From the NCBI GenBank assembly GCA_001512945.1, contig LFTF01000002.1, positions 18,411 through 27,045 of the forward strand: a stretch of DNA of 8,635 nt, given 5' to 3'. This DNA comes from Clostridiales bacterium DTU023. Its GTDB lineage: Bacteria; Bacillota; Clostridia; Saccharofermentanales; DTU023. Below are positions 1-6,329 of this stretch, in pieces; within the stretch, counting starts at the first letter, position 1, and the number at the start of each line of letters is the position of its first letter. The position numbers and the translations under genes were made by a program. Below the pieces are notes generated by a model. The model made no database searches and was not told where the DNA came from. It worked only from the letters and a program-made list of their open reading frames with translations.

Positions 1-1232
1 GAGGGGTTTGTTTTTAGAATCGCACCCGACTTGTAATCATTCATCATGTCGCCCGCATAGCCGCAGGCAACCGCGACGATAGCCGCGATATAAAAGGCGT
101 GTTCAGCGCTTACATGCAAAACAGCTCGGATTGCCAGGAGCACAATGATTCCGAAGATCTCCATCGGATTGATGCCTGTCTGTCCTGTGATGATCGATGA
201 CATCATGGCTGCAAAAAAGACGCCCACCATGACAAGAAGCGCGGGGATTACGTTTAATCCCGCAAGTATGGTAAACACAAACGCGACAGCCACGAGGATA
301 AGCATAAAAAAGCCGATACCCTTCGGCGCAACAAAGCGCGACGCCTGATTAGTATCGCGAGACCGCTTGGATTTCTTGGTGCGCTTCTTGTACGAGCCTA
401 AAACAAAATGAATTAAGGTGCCGGTGCCTGCGCCGACCATGAGCGCCACGGCGATTGTCAGATTCCAGTTTGCGAGTGTTTCTTCCATACCCGACCATCC
501 GCGTGTGGTTGCCGCGCGAAGAAGGACGAAGCGGCCTAACGTCGTAATGGCAGCTCCCAAAAGCCAGTATGCAGTCGATGAAAACCCGATCAGTGAACCG
601 ATGCCGATGGCCATAGGGGAGATTGAAAATGTCAACGGAATGCCGGCAATCGCAAAAACAGCAAGAGAAGGGAAGAGAAGAAACTGGTCACGTAGCAAAG
701 TAATAACGACTGCGACCGCCAGTGACCCGAACAGGATGAGTGCTCCTTTTCCTCCCGAAGCACCGGCCTTGAGCGTTGAGGCGGCCGCCTTGCCAATAGG
801 ATAGGGAAGTTCCATCTGCTCGATATTGCGTTTGCGGAAAAGCCAGCACAGCGTTGTGCCGAGAAGAACGCCCGCGAGAGCGAGGAGTAAAACAATGGGG
901 AATCGGCTTCGTATAAAGTCACCGGCCGAAGTCGAAGATGAACTGCCGGCTTCCCAGATCCCCGAGATAAAAAGTCCTGGTAGCGTAAACACAAGCCCGC
1001 CGGCGACCATGGCGCCGGCTGACATACCGGTTGCCGCGACGTTGATTTCGTTGACATCCCGTTGCCCGAATAATCTCATGATGGCGAATGACAATACCGC
1101 GACAAAGATTGTTGGCCAGGGAAGTGCGCTTGCGCGAAGCGCGACGTACGTTGAGGATGCCGTGATCAGAATGGATCCCAAGATTGCAAGTATGACTGCC
1201 CGCCACGTCAAATGTGTAATACCCTTATTCAA
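1..1232 (-). CDS. OPT-family oligopeptide transporter, N-terminal part (runs off the left edge)
   Basis: Integral membrane transporter of the OPT superfamily, whose members import oligopeptides or metal-chelate complexes by proton coupling; the substrate here cannot be told. I read 410 residues on the minus strand with no stop; the C-terminus lies outside the window. Family signatures are clear: TWRAVILAILGSI near residues 9-21, NEINVAATGMSAGAMVAGG at 61-79, the ELPYPIGKAAASTLKAG loop at 141-157, GQTGINPMEIFGIIV at 350-364 and AGDMMNDYKSGAILKTNP at 393-410, which ends at the edge. Many hydrophobic segments (for example about 11-32, 111-131, 163-180, 258-279, 306-345) are separated by short basic loops; the longest, YKKRTKKSKRSRD at 281-293, is strongly basic. 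The start is TTG at 1232, because GGGAGG lies 8 bases upstream and an in-frame stop at 1260-1262 leaves no ATG or GTG between. It diverges from hpf. Bacterial members usually have about 550-680 residues, so roughly two thirds is present. Confidence 0.93.
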   Translation of the reverse strand, partial: MNKGITHLTWRAVILAILGSILITASSTYVALRASALPWPTIFVAVLSFAIMRLFGQRDVNEINVAATGMSAGAMVAGGLVFTLPGLFISGIWEAGSSSSTSAGDFIRSRFPIVLLLALAGVLLGTTLCWLFRKRNIEQMELPYPIGKAAASTLKAGASGGKGALILFGSLAVAVVITLLRDQFLLFPSLAVFAIAGIPLTFSISPMAIGIGSLIGFSSTAYWLLGAAITTLGRFVLLRAATTRGWSGMEETLANWNLTIAVALMVGAGTGTLIHFVLGSYKKRTKKSKRSRDTNQASRFVAPKGIGFFMLILVAVAFVFTILAGLNVIPALLVMVGVFFAAMMSSIITGQTGINPMEIFGIIVLLAIRAVLHVSAEHAFYIAAIVAVACGYAGDMMNDYKSGAILKTNP

Positions 1233-1240
1233 ACCAACTA

Positions 1241-1246
1241 CCTCCC
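1241..1246 (-). promoter_or_regulatory. Ribosome binding site of the OPT transporter
   Basis: GGGAGG on the minus strand, 8 bases before the TTG codon at 1232-1230. It decides the start, since no ATG or GTG lies in frame between the upstream stop (1262-1260) and the conserved TWR motif. Confidence 0.8.
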
Positions 1247-1268
1247 AATCGACGTTTTGTTACCGTCA

Positions 1269-1300
1269 TTGTCTCATAGATCGAGCGAATCCTGTATAAT
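1269..1300 (+). promoter_or_regulatory. Probable sigma-A type promoter for the hpf operon
   Basis: A perfect TATAAT lies at 1295-1300, preceded directly by TG. The best -35 candidate is TTGTCT at 1269-1274 (4 of 6 matches), but the 20-base spacer is long; at the ideal 17-base spacing the hexamer TCTCAT is poor. The -10 call is therefore stronger than the -35 call. Initiation would fall near 1306-1308, giving a leader of about 50 bases before the hpf start. The site lies in the divergent spacer and would serve hpf and probably pcrA, the dGTPase gene and yfbR. Confidence 0.6.
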
Positions 1301-1315
1301 GAAAAAAACACGTCT

Positions 1316-1337
1316 CCCATGCTTTTTATAGCACGGG
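1316..1337 (+). other. Hairpin in the hpf 5' leader
   Basis: CCCATGCT at 1316-1323 can pair with AGCACGGG at 1330-1337 through 7 of 8 positions (one A-C mismatch) around a six-base loop TTTTAT. It lies between the predicted transcription start and the hpf ribosome binding site at 1345-1351. It has no following T-run, so it is not an intrinsic terminator. It may stabilise the mRNA or tune translation; this is inferred from structure and position only. Confidence 0.45.
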
Positions 1338-1357
1338 TAGAACGAAAGGAGCACATT

Positions 1358-1900
1358 ATGAAGGTCGATATTCTTGGTCTGGATATGCGTGTCAACGATA
1401 CATTAAAAGCAGCTATTGAACAGAAAATGTCGAAGTTCGATCGCTTTTTTGATGAAAGCGCCAGAGGGGAAGTCAAGCTACAACCGGAGGGCGACGGAGT
1501 AAGGGCAGAAGTGACCTTCAAGATTCAGGCACACTATTTCCGCGCTGAATCTGCCGCTCCCGACGCTATGACTGCCGTCGAGCAAGCCATCAATAATATG
1601 GAAAGACAGATCCGCAAGAACAAATCGCGTATGAAAAAACGCATCAAAGATTATTCATATATGGAAGCCTACTTCGACCAAGTGGAAGCGCTAGCTGACG
1701 AGCCTCATGAATCCGAAGAATTTAAGATTATCCGCAGAAAGTCATTCGATATTGAAGAAATGACACCTGACGAAGCAATCTTGCAAATGGAACTATTGGG
1801 CCACTCTTTCTTACTCTTTCTGTCTCGTGTAACCGGAAACGTATGTGTTGTCTACAGGCGACACGACGGCGACTACGGACTGTTGGAGCCGGAGTATTAA
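1358..1900 (+). CDS. hpf: Ribosome hibernation-promoting factor, long form
   Basis: Cytoplasmic protein of 180 residues that binds the 30S decoding region and, in its long form, pairs ribosomes into inactive 100S dimers during slow growth or stress. The N-terminal S30AE domain (about residues 1-100) begins MKVDILGLDMRVNDTLKAAIEQKM and ends in a basic stretch (RKNKSRMKKRIKD, 86-98) expected to contact rRNA. An acidic linker (about 107-121) leads to the C-terminal dimerisation domain at 122-180, recognised by FKIIRRKSFDIEEMTPDEAI, LQMELLGHSF and VVYRRHDGDYGLLEPEY. Length matches long HPFs of Gram-positive bacteria. I chose ATG 1358 because AAAGGAG (1345-1351) sits 6 bases before it and the S30AE fold starts there; an in-frame ATG at 1319 lies inside the leader hairpin and would add 13 unconserved residues. 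It is the first gene of the operon, and its stop is 1 base before the pcrA start. Confidence 0.96.
   Translation: MKVDILGLDMRVNDTLKAAIEQKMSKFDRFFDESARGEVKLQPEGDGVRAEVTFKIQAHYFRAESAAPDAMTAVEQAINNMERQIRKNKSRMKKRIKDYSYMEAYFDQVEALADEPHESEEFKIIRRKSFDIEEMTPDEAILQMELLGHSFLLFLSRVTGNVCVVYRRHDGDYGLLEPEY
1891..1894 (+). promoter_or_regulatory. Ribosome binding site of pcrA, inside the hpf 3' end
   Basis: GGAG within the last codons of hpf, 7 bases before the TTG at 1902. It supports this start over positions further upstream that overlap hpf. Because it lies within translated hpf sequence, coupling of the two genes is likely. Confidence 0.6.
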
Positions 1901-1901
1901 T

Positions 1902-4343
1902 TTGGCACAAAAAAATACGGATAAAAAAACACAATTGAGCGGGAATTTACCTCTGACGGCAAGTGACGATGTGTTGCTCCGACAGCTCAATCCAGAACAA
2001 AAGCGGGCCGTTCTCACGACGGAGGGCCCGCTTTTAATCCTAGCCGGAGCCGGATCTGGCAAGACACGCGTCATTACAAGTCGGGTCGCCTGGCTTGTCC
2101 GGCATGCGGGCATTCACCCGGGACGTATTCTCGCGATTACCTTTACAAACAAAGCCGCCAATGAGATGAAAGAGCGTGTTCAGGATCTGATCGGCCTTGA
2201 AAGCCAGGGCAGCTGGATCGGAACGTTCCACTCCATGATGCTCCGAATCCTGAGACGGCATGCGGATCTTCTGGGATACCGGTCGTCGTTCACAATTTTT
2301 GACACCTATGATCAAAAGCGTGTGATGGCAGAGGTATTAAAACAGCTTGGGGTCGGTGAGCGATCACTGACACCGGCGGAGGCTCTGAGACGGATCAGCC
2401 ACTTTAAGAACAATGACATGTCGCCTGACGATGTTGATTCGGCGGCTGGGGACGGTTTATACCGTAAGCAATGGGCGGGAATATTTCAGGCTTACCAAAA
2501 ATCATTGTTCGACAAAAATGCGATGGATTTTGATGATATTCTCACCCAGACGCTTCGGCTCTTCCGTGAAAACCCTCGTGTTCTGGACCACTACCAGGAA
2601 CGTTTTCGGTATATTCTGGTCGACGAATATCAGGATACCAACTCGGTTCAATACGAACTTGTACATCTTTTATCAGCCAAACATAAAAATCTCTGTGTAG
2701 TCGGCGACGATGACCAGTCGATCTATGGGTTTCGCGGCGCCACAATCCGTAATATTCTTGATTTCGAGGAGGATTTCCGCGCGTGTACTGTCATCCGTTT
2801 AGAACAGAATTACCGCTCGACAAAGACTATTCTCGCGGCCGCTAATCACGTTATCGTGGACAACCAGAGTCGGAAACGCAAGACACTGTGGACTGCGCAC
2901 GAAGAAGGCGTACCGATACGGGTTTACCGGGCAGCCGATCACATCGAGGAAGCGCGGTTCGTCGCGCGCGAGATTCAGCGCCGTTTTCAAGCCGCGGAAC
3001 AAGGCAAGCTTGAGCGGCCTGAGATCGCCGTGCTATACAGAATGAACGCGCTTTCGCGTAACCTCGAATTTGCGCTGCGTGAACTAGGTCTCGACTATCG
3101 TATTTTCGGAGGCACACGTTTCTACGACCGAAGCGAGATCAAAGATGTAACGGCGTATCTCGTTTTAATTCAATCACCGGAAAACGAACTCGCATTTCGG
3201 CGTGTCATCAATCAACCGCGCCGCGGTATTGGTAGCGTCACGCTGGAGCGACTGTCAGAATTTGCTCACGATGAAGGCCTTACTCTGTTTGAAGCAGCGA
3301 GGCAATCAGACCGGGTGCCGGAACTGTCCCGCGCCAGTGGGCGACTTCAGGTTTTTGTAAAAATGATTGACTTGCTTCGCGCAGAACTTGCAAAAGATGA
3401 GTTGAGTTTTGCCGAATTTATAAAAATGGTAGAAGAAGACTCCGGGCTGATCGCTTACTATCAAGAGCTCAAGGCGAGAGGTGACGCGGAAGCGGAATCT
3501 CGAATCGAGAACCTGATTGAACTGATCTCAGACGCGATCGATTTTGAATCACGATTGGATGTCGAGTCCATGGACGATATTTGGGAACTGTCTCCTGAAG
3601 GAGACGGTATAGCCGATCATTTGTCGGATCGCTCATTAGGCGGTCTTTTGCGTCTGTTTCTAGAACGCGCGGCATTATATAGTGACCAGGATAAAGATCC
3701 TGAAACACCTTCTGTGAGCCTGATGACGATTCATAACGCGAAGGGCCTCGAGTTCGATACCGTTTTTGTGGTGGGCGCAGAAGAGGACATCTTTCCGAGC
3801 ATTCGGGCCCAAGAGGAAGCTGACGGCATAGAAGAAGAAAGGCGACTCGCATATGTCGCCATGACCCGCGCTAAAAAGGAACTTCTCATCACGGCTGCCG
3901 TATCACGGCTGCTTTTCGGGCGCACACAGTACAATGCGCTGTCGCGTTTTGTCGATTCGATTCCTGATGATTTGACCGAAAAAAGTGGTCATTTCGGTTT
4001 TGGCATGCAACGAGACGTAGAAGAAGACGACGGACAAGATCGTTTTGCGTGGCGTTATTGGGGTGGGCTCTCCCTTGGCAAACGCGCGGCAGATGAAGTG
4101 TCAAAGGAGCCGTCTTATAAGGCGGTGACACCTAAGCGCCACACGGCCGCACCCAAGAAAAAATCGGGCACACTCAATGTTGAATCACTTGAAATAGGTG
4201 ATAGTGTTCGTCACGTTTCGTTCGGTCCGGGAACGATTGAACGCATAACTAAAACGGGCGATGATGCTATCTTGACAATTGACTTCAACGGGATGACAAA
4301 GCGCTTTATGGCGAGCCAGTCTGCATTGTCACATGACGGATAA
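1902..4343 (+). CDS. pcrA: ATP-dependent 3'-5' DNA helicase PcrA (UvrD/Rep family)
   Basis: Superfamily 1A helicase that unwinds DNA in nucleotide excision repair, removes RecA from DNA and helps rolling-circle replication. With the TTG start it has 813 residues; typical PcrA has about 720-750. All motifs are present: Q motif LNPEQ (29-33), Walker A AGAGSGKT (48-55), Ia ITFTNKAA (79-86), GTFHS (107-111), Walker B VDEYQDT (240-246), III GDDDQSIYGFRGA (268-280), IV QNYRST (302-307), V TIHNAKGLEF (609-618) and VI EERRLAYVAMTRA (645-657). The C-terminus (about 762-810, LEIGDSVRHVSFGPGTIERI onward) is the Tudor-like domain that contacts RNA polymerase in PcrA. Extra length comes from about 28 residues before the Q motif, an acidic stretch near 549-581 in domain 2B, and a charged linker near 700-760. 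The start is TTG 1902, after GGAG at 7-base spacing and 1 base past the hpf stop; longer versions overlap hpf. A GTG near 1971 is a weaker alternative. The helicase assignment is certain; the exact start is less so. Confidence 0.96.
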   Translation: MAQKNTDKKTQLSGNLPLTASDDVLLRQLNPEQKRAVLTTEGPLLILAGAGSGKTRVITSRVAWLVRHAGIHPGRILAITFTNKAANEMKERVQDLIGLESQGSWIGTFHSMMLRILRRHADLLGYRSSFTIFDTYDQKRVMAEVLKQLGVGERSLTPAEALRRISHFKNNDMSPDDVDSAAGDGLYRKQWAGIFQAYQKSLFDKNAMDFDDILTQTLRLFRENPRVLDHYQERFRYILVDEYQDTNSVQYELVHLLSAKHKNLCVVGDDDQSIYGFRGATIRNILDFEEDFRACTVIRLEQNYRSTKTILAAANHVIVDNQSRKRKTLWTAHEEGVPIRVYRAADHIEEARFVAREIQRRFQAAEQGKLERPEIAVLYRMNALSRNLEFALRELGLDYRIFGGTRFYDRSEIKDVTAYLVLIQSPENELAFRRVINQPRRGIGSVTLERLSEFAHDEGLTLFEAARQSDRVPELSRASGRLQVFVKMIDLLRAELAKDELSFAEFIKMVEEDSGLIAYYQELKARGDAEAESRIENLIELISDAIDFESRLDVESMDDIWELSPEGDGIADHLSDRSLGGLLRLFLERAALYSDQDKDPETPSVSLMTIHNAKGLEFDTVFVVGAEEDIFPSIRAQEEADGIEEERRLAYVAMTRAKKELLITAAVSRLLFGRTQYNALSRFVDSIPDDLTEKSGHFGFGMQRDVEEDDGQDRFAWRYWGGLSLGKRAADEVSKEPSYKAVTPKRHTAAPKKKSGTLNVESLEIGDSVRHVSFGPGTIERITKTGDDAILTIDFNGMTKRFMASQSALSHDG

Positions 4344-4381
4344 CTGTCGTAACAAACCTTGGGAAGCATGAAATTGACTGA

Positions 4382-4388
4382 AGAGGAG
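4382..4388 (+). promoter_or_regulatory. Ribosome binding site of the dGTPase-like gene
   Basis: AGAGGAG lies 9 bases before ATG 4398. It is much stronger than anything before the in-frame alternatives TTG 4359 and ATG 4368, and so fixes the start. Confidence 0.7.
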
Positions 4389-4397
4389 TGGGTAGCG

Positions 4398-5549
4398 ATG
4401 AGTGAAGACACAATCAAACAACACGATCAATCAGTTCGTGAGCGTAAAGAACGGTCAGAGCTTGAATTGTTGTCACCTTTTGCCGCCCATGCGGTAAAAA
4501 GTCGCGGCAGGCTAAAACCCGATGAACCATGTGCGGTCAGAACAGCCTATGAGCGCGATACGGGGCGCATTCTTTATTCTATGCCTTTCCGGCGACTGCG
4601 CCACAAGACTCAGGTTTTTTTTAACCCTCAAAATGATCACGTCTGTACGCGAATGGAACATGTCCTTTATGTGAGTTACCTCGCGGAAACGATCGGAGGA
4701 GCGCTTGGGCTCAATCTAGATCTCATTCGCGCCATCGCACTTGGTCACGACGTCGGTCACACACCCTACGGACACGCAGGCGAAGCAGCGCTTAACAATC
4801 TTCTTCGCAGCGTTGACGAAACACTCGTATTCAGCCACGAACAGCATGGGTTGCGTGTTGTTGATCTGCTGTCCGAACATAAGGGTCGTCATGGGCTCAA
4901 CCTCACCTTCGAGGTGCGAGATGGTATTGCCTCACATTGCGGTGAACAGTACGATGAATTTGCACTCAAACCCCTGCGCTGCAAGCAAGAATCAGATCTG
5001 CAAGCAGGGTCACTCTGTCACGATGCTCCCGCGACACTTGAGGGTTGCGTTGTGCGCTTCTCTGACCGGATCGCGTATGTTGGCCGGGACATCGAGGACG
5101 CGACGCGGAGCGGTCTTCTTCGATTCGATGAGCTGCCTTTAAACCTTCGCTCAACACTTGGCCGTGACAACAGCGAGATTGTTGATACGCTCGTCAAGGA
5201 CATCATCAACCATAGTCTCGAGCAGGATGCTGTCATCATGAGTGAATCTATTGGCCGCGCGCTTCAACGGTTGATTGAAATCAATGTTGAGCGGATCTAC
5301 CTCGCGCCACGCGTCAAACGCTACGAGATTCAGGTGCGCAATGTGTTGGAGGGGTTGTTCGAATATTTCTTGGAACTTGCTAGAGATAAGCAACCTTGCG
5401 AAATGAGTTTGCCTGCCCTGGCATTTTACGAATACAGAGACAGGCATCCCGAACAGGATGCTTTACCGGCTAGGATTGTGACTGATTACATAGCCGGTAT
5501 GACGGATCCTTATGCCAACCGCATATTCAGCACGATCTACGAATTATAG
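4398..5549 (+). CDS. dGTPase-like deoxynucleoside triphosphate triphosphohydrolase (HD superfamily)
   Basis: Predicted cytoplasmic metal-dependent enzyme of 383 residues. The family hydrolyses dGTP (or other dNTPs) to deoxynucleoside plus tripolyphosphate and limits the dNTP pool. Visible family features are LSPFAAHAVKSRGR (25-38), RTAYERD (48-54), the block FRRLRHKTQVF (64-74), the first metal His in CTRMEH (H88), the HD pair in GHDVGHTPYGHAGE (116-129; H117 and D118), and the last metal Asp in VVRFSDRIAYVGRDIEDA (D223). Length fits the 330-390 residue bacterial group. Unlike typical dGTPases, which have a YRTRLTH-type sequence here, this one reads HVCTRMEH, so it may belong to a sister clade of uncertain substrate. 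The chosen start has AGAGGAG 9 bases upstream; starts at 4359 or 4368 would add 13 or 10 residues. It follows pcrA by 54 bases, and the yfbR ribosome binding site overlaps its TAG stop. The HD hydrolase call is firm; dGTP as substrate is inferred. Confidence 0.88.
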   Translation: MSEDTIKQHDQSVRERKERSELELLSPFAAHAVKSRGRLKPDEPCAVRTAYERDTGRILYSMPFRRLRHKTQVFFNPQNDHVCTRMEHVLYVSYLAETIGGALGLNLDLIRAIALGHDVGHTPYGHAGEAALNNLLRSVDETLVFSHEQHGLRVVDLLSEHKGRHGLNLTFEVRDGIASHCGEQYDEFALKPLRCKQESDLQAGSLCHDAPATLEGCVVRFSDRIAYVGRDIEDATRSGLLRFDELPLNLRSTLGRDNSEIVDTLVKDIINHSLEQDAVIMSESIGRALQRLIEINVERIYLAPRVKRYEIQVRNVLEGLFEYFLELARDKQPCEMSLPALAFYEYRDRHPEQDALPARIVTDYIAGMTDPYANRIFSTIYEL

Positions 5550-5552
5550 GAG
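5548..5552 (+). promoter_or_regulatory. Ribosome binding site of yfbR overlapping the upstream stop
   Basis: AGGAG begins at the second base of the TAG stop of the dGTPase-like gene (5547-5549) and lies 6 bases before ATG 5559. The nearer ATG at 5553 directly abuts the site and cannot use it, so 5559 is the start. The overlap suggests translational coupling. Confidence 0.8.
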
Positions 5553-5558
5553 ATGCCG

Positions 5559-6203
5559 ATGAGAACACCATTTTTCGCAATGCTTCACCGTATGCGCTAC
5601 ATCAACCGATGGGGCCTCATGAGAAACACAGAGCTTGAAAATATTCAGGAGCATTCGCACGATGTCGCCGTGATTGCGCACGTGCTTGCCCTTGTCAGGA
5701 AACAATACTATGCGCTAGACAGGTTGTGTCCCGAACCTGATTTCGTCGCGACGCTCGCTCTCTTTCACGATCTTCCGGAGATTATTACGGGAGATATGCC
5801 TAAACCCGTAAAATATCATAACGCCCCGATGGAGACGACTTATAAGGAAATCGAGCGCGATGCGTGCATGACGCTTCTCGCCATGTTGCCGGATGATCTG
5901 GCTTGTTGTTATGAAAATTTACTTGTTCCGGATGGCAATGATCCGATGATCAGCGCGGCCAATGAGCTTGTCAAAGCGGCTGACTGTTTTTCTGCCTATA
6001 TTAAATGCGTCGATGAACAAAAGGTTGGCAATCGGGAATTTGATCGGGCTAAGCTTGAGATTAGAGAACGGCTTGCCCAGTTTGACCTTCCGGAGGTTTC
6101 CTGGTTCATAGAATATGCGTTGCCGGCCTATGCGATGTCACTTGACGAAATTGATTTCGATTTCATTCCCAAAGGATTTGATTGCACAGACGCGGCAGAT
6201 TGA
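5559..6203 (+). CDS. yfbR: 5'-deoxynucleotidase, YfbR type (HD superfamily)
   Basis: Predicted cytoplasmic enzyme of 214 residues that removes the 5' phosphate from deoxyribonucleoside monophosphates. It resembles E. coli YfbR (199 residues) along its length: FFAMLHRMRYINRWGLMRN (5-23), ENIQEHSHDVAVIAH (27-41), LALFHDLPEIITGDMPKPVKY (66-86), TTYKEIER (93-100), LVKAADCFSAYIKC (137-150) and a C-terminal ALPAYAMSLDEI like that of YfbR. The residues known in E. coli YfbR are all conserved: metal ligands H32, H70, D71 and D142, catalytic E74, and the substrate-contacting R17 and W18. ATG 5559 is chosen because AGGAG lies 6 bases upstream; it also matches the E. coli N-terminus. It is 9 bases after a dGTPase-like gene of the same superfamily but a different family, so this is not a recent duplication. 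Together they could clear dNTPs and dNMPs to deoxynucleosides. It is probably the last gene of the operon. Confidence 0.93.
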   Translation: MRTPFFAMLHRMRYINRWGLMRNTELENIQEHSHDVAVIAHVLALVRKQYYALDRLCPEPDFVATLALFHDLPEIITGDMPKPVKYHNAPMETTYKEIERDACMTLLAMLPDDLACCYENLLVPDGNDPMISAANELVKAADCFSAYIKCVDEQKVGNREFDRAKLEIRERLAQFDLPEVSWFIEYALPAYAMSLDEIDFDFIPKGFDCTDAAD

Positions 6204-6329
6204 TGACAGTTAAGAGACAGAGCATTCTCACGCATGTTTTTTCCCGCGAGCCCGGCCATTTACCGTCTATAATAGCCTCATTCGATGTTTATATGATAGG
6301 GTAGGTGGGCGCTTTTTTGAGGCATAGTT
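6204..6329 (+). promoter_or_regulatory. Intergenic region with a possible promoter for the glucosaminidase gene
   Basis: This AT-rich spacer contains a perfect TATAAT at 6268-6273 and a second, weaker TATGAT at 6292-6297. Neither has a convincing -35 hexamer at 16-18 bases, so the promoter call rests on the -10 boxes alone. T-runs at 6237-6242 and 6313-6318 are not preceded by a stable GC-rich stem, so I see no intrinsic terminator for the upstream operon; read-through into the next gene is possible. Confidence 0.35.
6319..6322 (+). promoter_or_regulatory. Ribosome binding site of the glucosaminidase gene
   Basis: GAGG directly after a six-T run, 7 bases before GTG 6330. It supports the GTG start, which gives a complete signal peptide; the next in-frame ATG lies inside that peptide. 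Confidence 0.6.

Noticed and set aside
632..1206. Minus-strand open frames at 632-1057 and 919-1206
   Set aside because: They are out of frame with the transporter on the same strand and have low-complexity or arginine-rich translations without family features.
145..1299. Plus-strand open frames at 145-348, 418-804 and 826-1299
   Set aside because: They lie opposite the OPT transporter frame, which is continuous for 410 residues with clear family motifs. Their own translations show no recognisable domain.
1845..1901. A longer PcrA start at ATG 1845
   Set aside because: It would overlap the last 56 bases of hpf, has no good ribosome binding site, and adds residues not seen in the family.
4741..5142. 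Plus-strand open frame inside the dGTPase-like gene
   Set aside because: It is an out-of-frame shadow of a gene with strong HD motifs and has no ribosome binding site or known domain.
4398..6203. Reading the two HD hydrolases as a dedicated phage-defence system
   Set aside because: There are no neighbouring defence genes, integrase or mobile-element traces, and the operon is with housekeeping genes. Only the weaker idea of dNTP pool control is kept.
6237..6318. T-runs at 6237-6242 and 6313-6318 as intrinsic terminators
   Set aside because: Neither follows a stable GC-rich stem. The best pairing around the first run (CTCACG with CGCGAG) is weak and places the T-run in the loop.
6275..6323. 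GCCTCA (6275-6280) complementary to TGAGGC (6318-6323), which covers the glucosaminidase ribosome binding site
   Set aside because: A 6-base match with a 37-base loop is likely by chance, and if the -10 at 6268-6273 is used the first arm would lie at or before the transcription start.
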